DNA of 64,000 nucleotides from an uncultured Lachnospiraceae bacterium (GCA_910586255.1 CAJUHR010000005.1:80831-144830); one strand, 5' to 3'; shown: positions 33,193 to 41,468, counted from the first letter of the stretch. Numbers and translations are program-made. The notes: generated by a model from the letters alone, not told the origin.

Positions 33193-34324
33193 GTTCTTTG
33201 CGCCTCAAAATCCATCCCATGATAAATGTCAGCATCCCGGCGCCGGCCAGCACAGGCACGGGCCACCACAGCTGTCCTGTCTGGGGCAGCAAAGGCCAGT
33301 TTGCGGCAGGAACAGCCTCCTCCAAAATGTCTGTCCCCTGCATATCAGCCAAAGGTGTGTCTTCGCCAAAGATTTCTGTCAATGAAGGAACTGCCCCCGG
33401 TCCTCCGCCGGAGCTGGAACCTCCGCCGCTGGGGCCTCCCCCGCCGCCTGATGATCCTCCGCCGCCTCCTGAACCAGGGCCTCTATAATAACGGTTGGTG
33501 ACCACATAGGTGATACCCTCTGTGGCCGTGGAAACCTGGTAATTGCCGGTGGCGCGTTCCACAATGCGCCAGGTATACCGGTTATCCAGTCCATCCCATT
33601 GATATCGCCAGTTATTTTCCGCCGTAAGCTTTACGGTCTCCTTAACCTCCCCATCCTGTAACAGATCAAAGGTCAGGCTCTGGGGCCGCAACCCCTCGTA
33701 TCCATTGTCGTCCCAGACTTTCAGCAGCCGGCGGGAGCTGTCCCCCTCCGGACTGGGAGATGACTTGGGACTGACGGTCACGTCATACACCCATTCGTCC
33801 TCCACCAGGCTGGGAAGCGCAATCATAAACGGTGCTGTTTTGTAATAAATCTTTGTTCTGTATCCGTCCAGAACGGTCTCTCTCTCAAAGGTCTCTCCAA
33901 CCACCAGATACAATCCGGTGTCCAACTCCTCCCATTTCAGACGTCCCTTTTCATCCGTTGTGGAAGTGCGGTTCGCCAAAACCTTGTCGCGCTCCACAAA
34001 TCCTGCCAGAACATCCGCCATACTAACCCATTCACTGCCGGTCATATCGTCCCGGAGTTCTATCATTTCCTCATATGCTTTAAAATTCTCACTGAAGCTG
34101 AACCGTACAAGGTCGTTCATGTCAGCGACCTTATAGGCTTTGAATGTCACATTGCCAAACTCAGCCGTGCTTTTGTGACAATAGATCTCCAGCGATGTTT
34201 TCCTTGCCACATCTGGCCTCACATAAGCCAGCGCCTGGGACGGGGCCGCTGAGAGCACGACAATCGCGGATACTGCCAGTGCCGCAAGACGTTTAAAACG
34301 CTGTTTCAAGCCTCTCAAGCTCAC
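33182..34324 (-). CDS. Minor pilin with Cna-B domain and LPQTG signal
   Basis: 380 residues from a GTG at 34324, which has AAAGG at a good distance (a GTG at 34333 overlaps the previous stop). Signal peptide ends at QALA. An N-terminal beta domain with FKAYKVADMN resembles minor pilins of the FctB/SpaB kind. A Cna-B domain follows (LLKVWDDNGYEG, LTAENNWRYQWDGL, YVVTNRYY), then a Gly/Ser linker, LPQTG at 346, a helix and RRKEHEN. Likely the base or an ancillary pilus subunit, linked by the class C sortase. Confidence 0.85.
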   Translation of the reverse strand: MSLRGLKQRFKRLAALAVSAIVVLSAAPSQALAYVRPDVARKTSLEIYCHKSTAEFGNVTFKAYKVADMNDLVRFSFSENFKAYEEMIELRDDMTGSEWVSMADVLAGFVERDKVLANRTSTTDEKGRLKWEELDTGLYLVVGETFERETVLDGYRTKIYYKTAPFMIALPSLVEDEWVYDVTVSPKSSPSPEGDSSRRLLKVWDDNGYEGLRPQSLTFDLLQDGEVKETVKLTAENNWRYQWDGLDNRYTWRIVERATGNYQVSTATEGITYVVTNRYYRGPGSGGGGGSSGGGGGPSGGGSSSGGGPGAVPSLTEIFGEDTPLADMQGTDILEEAVPAANWPLLPQTGQLWWPVPVLAGAGMLTFIMGWILRRKEHEN

Positions 34325-34329
34325 ATGAT

Positions 34330-35196
34330 TCACCCTTTCTTCTTTTTCTTCTTTGCTCTGTTTCTCGTTTTCTTAATAACAATGGCCAAAAATAAAATCA
34401 GAACAGACATTGCTCCGCCAATCAGCAGCGGCAAATTCTTCTCCTTAGGCGCGGACGCAACCGTGATTACCGGTTTAATCTCCTTTACCTCCTCCTCGGG
34501 AAGATTTTCAATCCTGTGTCCCCGAACCAGCAGCCGGTGTGAATTGACGCCGTAGGGGGTGCAGGTAATGAGTGTACAATAATCCTCACCGGGAACGATC
34601 TGTAAATCCTCTGTCTCCTGAGGCAGAACGATCTTTATCTGATCAATCTGATAGGTCAGGGTTTCGTTCAGGACAGACATCATGAAAATGTCGTCCTCCT
34701 TAAGCTCCGTCAGGTTGGTAAAGAGTACCGCCTTGGGAAGTCCCGTGTGCCCCGACAGCACTGTGTGGGTAGAGCTTCCGCCTATCGGAAGGCTGCTGCC
34801 CTCCATGTGCCCCACCGCAACCTGCAGCACCGCATCGCTTGTTCCGTGGTAAATGGGCAGCTCCACATGAATCTTGGGAATGCTCACATACCCCATAATA
34901 CCGTTGCCGGCAACATTCAGCAGGGCTTCATACCGGATCATTTCAGGTTCCTCCACCACCAGGGGATTCTCCTTTTTCGTCAAATACTCATTGTACTCCC
35001 GGGCTGCCTGCAAAAGAGCGCTGTAGTCGGTCTCGTCTAGCTGCTCCACCTTTTCCATATAGTTGGATATGGCCCTGGACTGGTGAATGGAATTGTACCA
35101 GTCACTGACGGTCGGATATGCCAAAAGGCACATGCCGATCACCATGACAAATCCCAGTGCAATTCCGGACCAGTGTCTTTTCAGAAAACGCTTCAC
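34330..35196 (-). CDS. Class C (pilin-polymerising) sortase
   Basis: 288 residues, GTG start. It has an N-terminal helix (about 12-30) and a C-terminal membrane helix (about 250-270) with a Lys-rich end, the layout of class C sortases. Active site: His in TVLSGHTGLP (about 150), Cys in LITCTPYGVNSHR (about 214), Arg in LLVRGHR. It joins pilin subunits through the Thr of LPXTG to a Lys on the next subunit. It lies between the major and minor pilin genes, as in Gram-positive pilus islands. Confidence 0.93.
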   Translation of the reverse strand: MKRFLKRHWSGIALGFVMVIGMCLLAYPTVSDWYNSIHQSRAISNYMEKVEQLDETDYSALLQAAREYNEYLTKKENPLVVEEPEMIRYEALLNVAGNGIMGYVSIPKIHVELPIYHGTSDAVLQVAVGHMEGSSLPIGGSSTHTVLSGHTGLPKAVLFTNLTELKEDDIFMMSVLNETLTYQIDQIKIVLPQETEDLQIVPGEDYCTLITCTPYGVNSHRLLVRGHRIENLPEEEVKEIKPVITVASAPKEKNLPLLIGGAMSVLILFLAIVIKKTRNRAKKKKKKG

Positions 35197-35235
35197 TACG
35201 TGTTCTTCCTCTCTATTCTGTGTCGATGCACCAAA

Positions 35236-35255
35236 GGAGGGCGTGCCCGCCCTCC
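35236..35255 (-). terminator. Hairpin between major pilin and sortase genes
   Basis: GGAGGGCG pairs with CGCCCTCC, followed on the minus strand by TTTGG. The T-run is short, so it is more likely a partial terminator or an mRNA-stabilising hairpin, keeping pilin expression above sortase expression. Confidence 0.55.
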
Positions 35256-35317
35256 CTCAGAATCATCTGCTGGCAAAAGCGTGTCTGTATCGCTCGTTTC
35301 GCCTTTCTATGTCAGCT

Positions 35318-37069
35318 TTATTCGGCATCCTCTGCCTTTTTTCCTTTCAGAATGATTGTGGCGCCTGCCATGGCAATCAGAAGCATGCCGCCAATGTACA
35401 TCATCATGGTGCCTACGCCGCCGGTTTCGGGGAGGAGGGCACCGCGTCCCTGGTTGATATGAACATAGAACCAGTTGTCAGCAACCTTTACCTCGTCATC
35501 ATGATCATTAGCTTTGCCACCTTCAGGGGCTTCAGCTTTGTCAAAGTTTCCATTATTAAACCCAACTGTAAATACAATGTCATGATGCACATTATATCCT
35601 GCCGGAGCTGAATCCTGATGCAATGTGTACTGGCCGGTGCTTAACCCTGTAATCGTCAAAGAACCATTTGCATCAATAGTAGCCTTAACGCTCTTCTTAT
35701 TTCCGTCAACACCAGTAGCCTCAGAGACCTCAAATAATCCTACTTTATATCCAGGCTTCATGCCTTCCTCATAGTCAGCATATTGGTCTTTCGTTTCTTC
35801 TGTCGGAGCTTCAGTTGTATAAGTATCATCTGTCAGTTTGTAATATACGCCTGTCTCTCCCTCTCCAACTTCCACAAATGAGGTTGTCACTGTCAGCTTA
35901 GAATTAATTCCATCACCTGTTAAAGTGAAAGCAGCGTCTGTCATGGGTTTTCCATCAGCAAAATCGGTTACTGTAAGTCCGGTGACATAAGTTTCGGTCT
36001 TGCCTTTTTCGCCTGTAACAGTCTCGCCCTTAGGATCCTCAGGATCTGTAGGATCCGGTTTGTTATCAGGATCATTTGGCTTTCCTTCTCCATTTTTCCT
36101 CGGATCATTAGAATAGGTTAATTTAACTTCGTTTGTATTAGGATCTTTCCCCACGTATGCCTTGTCTGTCAGTTCTGCAGAATACGTTACCACAACTTTA
36201 TCACTGGCCGATAAGTTCTCAACAGCTGCCTTAAGGTCGTTTACACCAATCGTAATGACGGTTGTATCGTTAGCTCCTTTTTCACTGCCAACATAAAATT
36301 GGTTCTCTTTAAGTATACCTTTACCTTCAATTGTGATCTTTACAGTCTCCTTGTCAAATTCCAGGCCTTTGCTCATGATATCAGTAAAGGTATAGTAATA
36401 GGATTTGTAATCAGCCAGGTTATCCGGAAGAGTTCCTACAATTTTGAAGTTCAGCATATCTCCGATAGAAGCTGCGCCCTTCTTTTCTTCCTCAGTCCCT
36501 TTAACTACTGTTTTATCCACTGTCGGCACACCTTTTTTTGGATTAAGGTTTAATTTATTATCCACCACCGTGACAACATAAGGAACATATTCATTACTCT
36601 CAACATTATTATCGCTGCCTACAGGACGGACTAAATAATAACCATTTGCCCAGCCATTAGCACCCTCATCAATGTCTTTGAGCTCATCTAATGTTTTATT
36701 TGCCTGAACAGGTATTGTAAAATCTACATACTTAGTAATTACATCAAGTCTGGCTTTATCGGAAGAGCTTTCACCCAACGCGACTAATTCATTCAAAACA
36801 TCTGTCGGAACGCTTTGCCCTGCTACTGCTTGATTCTCGGTCTCCCCCTCAGGGATATATTTACCATTGCTGCCCCATTTGATATCTCCCAAAGTATCTC
36901 CGTCCATATTGGCATATGTTCCAGTAAAAATCTGGAAAACATCATACTTCTCCTCTGGTGTCTGGGTTCCATCACCCTGGTCTCCCTCTACCGCAAACGC
37001 CGGTGCACACATCCCCAACGTCATCACTGCTGCCAGCGCCAGACTGGCTAATCTCTTAAACTTACGCAT
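35318..37069 (-). CDS. Major pilin subunit (isopeptide-forming fimbrial protein), LPETG
   Basis: 583 residues; AAGGAG before the ATG. Signal peptide ends at APAFA. N-terminal domain (about 27-180) ending in NLNPKKGVPTVDKTV, where a Lys of this kind usually links pilins. A middle isopeptide domain (about 190-330: LNFKIVGTLPDNLADYKSYYYTFTDIMSKGL) is followed by a Pro/Asp linker and a Cna-B-like domain (about 360-520: DAAFTLTG, GLFEVSEATG, LTITGLSTGQYTLHQDSAPAGY). LPETG at 546, helix and short charged tail. This is the shaft subunit, polymerised by the adjacent class C sortase. Confidence 0.9.
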   Translation of the reverse strand: MRKFKRLASLALAAVMTLGMCAPAFAVEGDQGDGTQTPEEKYDVFQIFTGTYANMDGDTLGDIKWGSNGKYIPEGETENQAVAGQSVPTDVLNELVALGESSSDKARLDVITKYVDFTIPVQANKTLDELKDIDEGANGWANGYYLVRPVGSDNNVESNEYVPYVVTVVDNKLNLNPKKGVPTVDKTVVKGTEEEKKGAASIGDMLNFKIVGTLPDNLADYKSYYYTFTDIMSKGLEFDKETVKITIEGKGILKENQFYVGSEKGANDTTVITIGVNDLKAAVENLSASDKVVVTYSAELTDKAYVGKDPNTNEVKLTYSNDPRKNGEGKPNDPDNKPDPTDPEDPKGETVTGEKGKTETYVTGLTVTDFADGKPMTDAAFTLTGDGINSKLTVTTSFVEVGEGETGVYYKLTDDTYTTEAPTEETKDQYADYEEGMKPGYKVGLFEVSEATGVDGNKKSVKATIDANGSLTITGLSTGQYTLHQDSAPAGYNVHHDIVFTVGFNNGNFDKAEAPEGGKANDHDDEVKVADNWFYVHINQGRGALLPETGGVGTMMMYIGGMLLIAMAGATIILKGKKAEDAE

Positions 37070-37578
37070 AATTGGACTCCTTCCTTATTTTAATAATCTC
37101 ATATATTTTTAAAGTCCGAACGGTTTTGCGCCGCCGGCTGAATTTTCATAACCGACATATTAATAAAGCGCTTTTCTTTCATACCGTCTTTTCTTTCGTA
37201 CTGTGCCTCTTTCGTGCTTTTCTTCTTAATACAACTTTTCTTTTGTGTAACGCTTCTTGTGCGTATCTTTTCTTTGGTAAACCGCTTCTTTTGCACGCTT
37301 TGTCTTTTATGCCATTCATCCTTTGTACAATTTCACTCCGTCCTTACAATCCCGGGTCTCCGGCAACCCAGCCGGATATCCTTTTTATTCCCTCACATCA
37401 ACCTCTCCTGTCAGAGCGATGTCCGTGGCTTTTCACCCTTCCACCCTCTGCCCTGGCATCTCTACGGCCTCCGGAGCCGTCCTTTCCGCCATCCTCGATG
37501 CCTGATTGTGATGGCGGGCACCACACCTGGCGGTATCGCCTCATTCATAAAGCTCCCCCCTTTTCATGGCCCCTCTTA
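37070..37578 (-). other. Long leader between FRSALEL gene 3 and the pilin gene
   Basis: About 500 bp without a convincing gene. Between 37130 and 37320 the minus strand is purine-rich with five or six AAAGAAAAG-like blocks in a degenerate repeat of about 31 bp (AAGAAGCG is also repeated). A 65-residue Lys-rich frame (37099-37296) runs through it but has no good start signal. The region could be a structured or repeat-containing 5' leader of the pilin mRNA. Confidence 0.4.
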
Positions 37579-38106
37579 CTACTGTGCCTGGGCTTCCTCC
37601 GGAATCTCATCCAACGCTCCGTCCATCAGCTTCAAAAGCTCCAGCGCACTTCTGAAATAGCAGCTTCTCCCGGTCTCCGCCCACAGCACCCGGCCCTGCC
37701 ATGTGGCATTTTGCCGGTACTGGACATTTACCAAAAATGTGGCTCTCTTTCCTGTCTCGTTGAGGATTTCGTCTGTGCCTTTCACAATGCCGTCCCTCCT
37801 GTTGGTGTTCTCATACCATCTCGCGTCTCTCCGGCTCCATGACATATACCGGGGCTGTTCCCCGATTCTGTAGTCATTCCTTTCAGGGGCTGCAAATCTG
37901 CGAAGGCTTGCATGTGCCTGGGGAAAATCAATCCAGTCCATAAGCCGCTCCATCTGCATCAGCAGGCCGCTTACATCGTCAAAGCTTATCGGTTGTTTTG
38001 AATATCGGTTGTACAGCCTGCCGGTCATCTCGTCCTCATAATCTCTGTCAACACAGATATTTACCAGGTTCAGGGCTGCGATATTTACTGATTCTCTGTT
38101 CAGCAC
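37579..38106 (-). CDS. FRSALEL-motif protein 3
   Basis: 175 residues; GTG start after GGGGGAGAGG. Same C-terminal core as the proteins at 4126 and 22252: ATFLVNVQYRQNATWQGRVLW followed by CYFRSALELLKLMD. The helix DDVSGLLMQMERLMDW corresponds to GLGEMILKMDDLC of its relatives. It has an extra N-terminal helical part (ESVNIAALNLVNICV). The family is unknown to me. It heads the pilus operon and follows 12-bp-spaced direct repeats at 38151-38170, but no recombinase switch is present upstream. Confidence 0.8.
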   Translation of the reverse strand: MLNRESVNIAALNLVNICVDRDYEDEMTGRLYNRYSKQPISFDDVSGLLMQMERLMDWIDFPQAHASLRRFAAPERNDYRIGEQPRYMSWSRRDARWYENTNRRDGIVKGTDEILNETGKRATFLVNVQYRQNATWQGRVLWAETGRSCYFRSALELLKLMDGALDEIPEEAQAQ

Positions 38107-38139
38107 ATCCTCTCTCCCCCTCTCTGGCTATAAAATAAC

Positions 38140-38180
38140 AAAATGGCTGGCACGCCAACTGTCACGCCAAGCCATTTTTT
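38140..38180. promoter_or_regulatory. Direct repeats and hairpin upstream of the pilus operon
   Basis: On the minus strand TTGGCGTG occurs twice at 12-bp spacing (38163-38170, 38151-38158), the same period as the repeats ahead of the giant gene in locus 2. The block also folds: AAATGGCT (38141-38148) pairs with AGCCATTT (38170-38177), with T-runs outside. It could be the operator for the BTAD regulator at 38795, a terminator, or both. A clear -10 is not evident (TTTATA at about 38130). Confidence 0.4.
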
Positions 38181-38239
38181 TCATTTTTTTCTGTTTTTTT
38201 AAAACCCGAGTGATTTTGTCTTCGTTTAGAGTATAGATA

Positions 38240-38321
38240 GTTACAGTTCACGGGGCAGGGAAACGCACGATGCTTTTTGTTCAGCGTAAGCCGGACAAGA
38301 AGATGTCCCATGAATAGTAAC
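38240..38321. repeat. Intergenic repeat element R1
   Basis: Ends GTTACAGTTCACGGGG and CCCATGAATAGTAAC are imperfect inverted repeats. The inside has CACGATGCTTTTTGTTC and GCGTAAGCCGGACAAG, also found at 60725-60770. A single related end occurs at 55355-55369. Probably a non-coding dispersed repeat. Confidence 0.6.
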
Positions 38322-38360
38322 TATGGATATTGATATATAGATGTGCGCAAAAAATAATAG

Positions 38361-38389
38361 TTGAAAAATCAAGAGCAAATGTATATAAT
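38361..38389 (+). promoter_or_regulatory. Promoter of the antisense RNA
   Basis: -35 TTGAAA (38361-38366), 17 bp, -10 TATAAT (38384-38389). One of the best promoter matches in the window, with no coding frame downstream on the plus strand. Confidence 0.8.
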
Positions 38390-38395
38390 GTACTT

Positions 38396-38505
38396 AACAG
38401 GACAGTCGGAAGGTGAATGCAGTCACCCGACCCGGCGCAACATAAAGCTATTTAGAAATAGTCGTTTGATCTCGCCAAAGAACAGGACGGCTATTTCTTA
38501 TTTTT
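38396..38505 (+). ncRNA. Antisense RNA antitoxin of a type I toxin-antitoxin pair
   Basis: A predicted transcript of about 110 nt starts after the promoter at 38361-38389. It ends at a hairpin (AGAAATAGTCG, 38454-38464, with CGGCTATTTCT, 38488-38498) followed by TATTTTTC. It overlaps the last codons and 3' region of the toxin gene on the opposite strand, the tail-to-tail layout of TxpA/RatA. The transcript is inferred, not observed. Confidence 0.65.
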
Positions 38506-38574
38506 CAAATTCAGAATTGCAACGATTAGTAAAGCTATAGTAAGTATAATTTGCATTTCTTCATATGTACTCAT
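38491..38574 (-). CDS. Holin-like type I toxin peptide
   Basis: 27 residues: MSTYEEMQ, then a single membrane helix (IILTIALLIVAILNL) and a basic KNKK end. GGAGGGGTGA at ideal spacing gives strong translation from 38574. The MSTYE start followed by one helix is typical of putative holin-like toxins related to TxpA and BsrG. A -10 TATAAT lies at 38642-38647. A longer frame covering it (to 38838) runs into the BTAD gene and is unlikely to be the product. Confidence 0.8.
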   Translation of the reverse strand: MSTYEEMQIILTIALLIVAILNLKNKK

Positions 38575-38794
38575 AATAATCACCCCTCCCGCAGAACTTG
38601 GATCAGGTGAGAACACGTCCCCCGGCTGCCCGGTTAAATATATTATATTGTCACGGTACCGACTTTTGTAGCTGCACAAGCCAATTGGAATTTTAAGATT
38701 TACTTCGTCAGAATAAAAGATGCTCTCAGATTTAATATCATAATAAGGAAGGCGGGAACCAGTCCGGTTCCGCGCCATTCCCCATACTTTCCCT

Positions 38795-39985
38795 TCATTC
38801 CTTCCCCAGCTCAATAATCTCCACAATCTCATAATCAATCTGACAGAAGGGATTAGGGTTCAATTCCTGGAATTTGCTGCGTATCCTCTGAAAAATGGTC
38901 TCGCAGTCATCACTGCTGGTTCCGGACAGCAGAATCAGGCACTGGCTTTGGCTGTACCTGGTATAGACATCTCCCCGTCTTAAGGTGACCTCGATGGCCT
39001 GGGAGAGCCAGTCGATGGCTTCCTTCTCCTTCTCCATGGAAACGTCCATGTACCGGAGACCGCACAGCATCAGAAAAAGCGACTGACCGCTGCGCTCCAA
39101 TATACGGCACACAAGCCGGTATGTATCGATAAAGCTGGGATAGGGACAATAGTAGGCGCCCGGATTTTCCTTGTCCTCACTCAGCTGCTTTTTTACCCTC
39201 ATCAGGCTGTTCTCCCGATTGACCAGCCTTCCGTTCATTTTCTGAAAACGCTCCATCAGCCGGGGAGAGGGCGGAATCCCCATCTCATCCGAATACCGCT
39301 TTACCGTCTGCTGATAGATCTGATAGGCCTGCTCATACTGCTCTAGCTCCATCAGACAATCAATCTGATATACCTGCCACTCCTCGTATGGATAATACTC
39401 CGCCGCCTTGGTGCAGAGCTCAAGCATCTGCTGATACTCCTGCTGCTCCTTCCAGATTTCGCACAGCTGGTAAACCGCATCCGCATACAGATTCTTCAGA
39501 CGTATGTTTTCCACAGCTGCCCATACCTCACTGTACATCTCAGGCAAAAATTCTCCCTGATAGATAGCACAGGCATTTTTTAAAAGCTCTTCCCGCTCCC
39601 TGCCTTCCTTCTTCCCGGCTTCCTCAACCATCTCCTCCATGGCTATGGCATCCACCCAGGTCTCTGTATCCGCTGACCAGTAGCAGATACCATTTTTCAA
39701 GAGAATATACTCTTCCTTTGGAAGGCCTGCGGCGACCAGCTGTTTTTTCAAACGGTAAATCAGGCTGTTAAGGCTGTTGTTCCTGTCATTAATCACTTCC
39801 CAGTCATACAGATACGAAAGAAGCTGCTCCTTGGAAATCCCGGTCTTTTTATGAATAAGAAGGATTTGCAAAAGCTGTATGGATTTGAACTTGCTTCCCT
39901 TACTGAAAGATATGGGATATCCGTTATAATGGATGGTAAATCCACCTAACATACAGATTTCTAGTTTTCCACTGTCCTTTCCCAC
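38795..39985 (-). CDS. BTAD (SARP-like) transcriptional regulator 2
   Basis: 396 residues from a GTG at 39985 with GGGGAGG eight bases upstream; a GTG at 40009 is the alternative. Winged-helix N-terminus (ICMLGGFTIHYNG, KSIQLLQILLI, NSLIYRLKKQLVAAG), BTAD helices (about 110-250: CAIYQGEFLPEMYSEVW, YEQAYQIYQQTVKRYSDEMGIPP), then the same C-terminal domain as the regulator at 20910 (GAYYCPYPSFIDTYRLVCR, TLRRGDVYTRYSQSQCLILL). It sits just upstream of the toxin pair, FRSALEL gene 3 and the pilus operon, which it probably activates. Confidence 0.85.
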   Translation of the reverse strand: MGKDSGKLEICMLGGFTIHYNGYPISFSKGSKFKSIQLLQILLIHKKTGISKEQLLSYLYDWEVINDRNNSLNSLIYRLKKQLVAAGLPKEEYILLKNGICYWSADTETWVDAIAMEEMVEEAGKKEGREREELLKNACAIYQGEFLPEMYSEVWAAVENIRLKNLYADAVYQLCEIWKEQQEYQQMLELCTKAAEYYPYEEWQVYQIDCLMELEQYEQAYQIYQQTVKRYSDEMGIPPSPRLMERFQKMNGRLVNRENSLMRVKKQLSEDKENPGAYYCPYPSFIDTYRLVCRILERSGQSLFLMLCGLRYMDVSMEKEKEAIDWLSQAIEVTLRRGDVYTRYSQSQCLILLSGTSSDDCETIFQRIRSKFQELNPNPFCQIDYEIVEIIELGKE

Positions 39986-40128
39986 AACCTTTGCCTCCCC
40001 TGTCAACACGCTAATTCCCTGCTATGCCATGCCGCACCAGCCCGCAGGCAATACTTTCCATTTCATTATATTCACAGAATTTCCTTGTGTCAATATAATT
40101 GTCTGTATATTTTCGTTACTGCTCACTC

Positions 40129-40280
40129 CATAGTTACTGTTCACACCATGACTAATCACTTCGCTGATTAGTCATGAGCCAGTACAGTTATGGAGCCAAA
40201 GCATATGCCCCATCGCCACAGGCGATTTCAAATGGGCATATGATGTTACATTCACAGGGTACCTGTGAACAGAAACATAT
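40129..40280. repeat. Cluster of hairpins upstream of BTAD gene 2
   Basis: Three palindromes: CATGACTAATCA with TGATTAGTCATG (40147-40176, perfect 12-bp stem); GCATATGCCC with GGGCATATG (40201-40242); TTCACAGG with ACCTGTGAA (40251-40269). GTTACTGTTCAC at the left resembles the ends of element R. No gene is seen between 40010 and 40294. Confidence 0.6.
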
Positions 40281-40294
40281 TTTCTCCTCGCCTT

Positions 40295-41380
40295 TTATTG
40301 TGATTTCCTGTAATGCTCTAATTGTTTTTTGAGAGCAACAAGCTCGGCATCCTTTTCTTTTACCGCAGCTATCGCTGCTTCCTTTTCTTTTGCCGCGGCT
40401 GCTATCACAGCTTCCTTTTCATCAAGCATTGCCGTTTTTTCATCAAGTTCCTTTTGAAGCTCCTCAATCATATATTTAACTGTGTTCTGATCCAGTATTT
40501 TTAATGCTTCTGAAAACATCCCCAGCACCTCCTCCGGCTTTTGGCGCAGCATGACGGTCTCCTCATATATCTCCCGAAGCCAAGGATATTCAGGTATCAG
40601 CCCTTTCACATCCTCTAAATTTTCCGTGGTAAGTAATGACAGCCATGCAGTCTGTTCGTCTCTGACTTTAGGATACGGGAATTTCTTAAAAACGTCAAGG
40701 GCTATAAGACAATATTCCTGCAAAAGCTCCATGTCCAGACCTGTATTGAAAACAGTTTTTCCGTAGTGGAAATAAGCGTTGGGAATTTGATGAAATACCT
40801 TTACACTTTTTTCAAAAAACACAATCACGTATACCTTTTTAATATCCCGGTAGGTAAAGGCCTTTCCCCGTATTCCCTTTACTCTGGCATACTGGCGCAT
40901 GACCAGATCGGAAGAGTAACAGGAGATCCGCTCCGCCGGAAAAGCATACCCCTGTTTCTGAATCTCAACATCAATCAGGGAACCATCCTCTAGCTCTCCT
41001 AAAAGATCCATAATCAGAAGCGTGCCTCCGTCAATGATACTGTCCTCATTGGGAAGCAGACGGAGAACCTTGACGGACATTCCCAGGATGCTGGAAATCA
41101 GCCGGGACAGACGGTCCGGGTGAATGTCGGGATGGAAAATGCGTTTGAAAAAAGGATCATAGGTGAGGGGAAGGGATTTTTTTCCCTGACAAAAATCCAG
41201 AAATCGCTGCTGCCACTCAGGATTTAAGGCCTGGTAGCTTCCGTAAAGAAGAGGCGAAGCCGCAAGAAGGACGAGAGCCTCCGCTTCCGTTTCTGGCGGC
41301 GCTTCCCAAGTGTATAAGTCGGATAGTGACGGAGAAGTTGCATTGATTTGTGTGTTTTTCGTGATTCGTTTTGTTGCCAT
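40295..41380 (-). CDS. Rpn family recombination-promoting nuclease/putative transposase, copy 2
   Basis: 361 residues from 41380 (an ATG six bases earlier is too close to GGAGG, and copy 1 starts at this codon). Nearly identical to 24047-25177 from the YGSYQ block onwards, including DPFFKRIFHPD, DLLGELEDGSLIDVEIQK and the end LEHYRKSQ. The N-terminal 30 residues differ more, and the AKEKEAAIAA coiled-coil array is shorter. The conserved leader and promoter show that a whole unit was copied. The two copies bracket loci 2 and 3 in opposite orientation, so homologous recombination between them could invert about 15 kb including the pilus locus. Confidence 0.88.
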   Translation of the reverse strand: MATKRITKNTQINATSPSLSDLYTWEAPPETEAEALVLLAASPLLYGSYQALNPEWQQRFLDFCQGKKSLPLTYDPFFKRIFHPDIHPDRLSRLISSILGMSVKVLRLLPNEDSIIDGGTLLIMDLLGELEDGSLIDVEIQKQGYAFPAERISCYSSDLVMRQYARVKGIRGKAFTYRDIKKVYVIVFFEKSVKVFHQIPNAYFHYGKTVFNTGLDMELLQEYCLIALDVFKKFPYPKVRDEQTAWLSLLTTENLEDVKGLIPEYPWLREIYEETVMLRQKPEEVLGMFSEALKILDQNTVKYMIEELQKELDEKTAMLDEKEAVIAAAAKEKEAAIAAVKEKDAELVALKKQLEHYRKSQ

Positions 41381-41468
41381 AGGCATATACCTCCATAGAA
41401 ATCAAGTGAAAATTAAAATGGAACATCTGGTGAGATTTCACCGGAATCTTTGATATAAAGATAAAGAA

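Noticed and set aside
37099..37296. 65-residue Lys-rich small protein in the pilin leader
   Set aside because: No ribosome binding site, and composition follows from purine-rich repeats; kept only as part of the leader description.
38491..38838. 115-residue frame covering the toxin region
   Set aside because: Its first part overlaps the BTAD gene end and has no start signal; the 27-residue product has a perfect ribosome binding site and the right family features.
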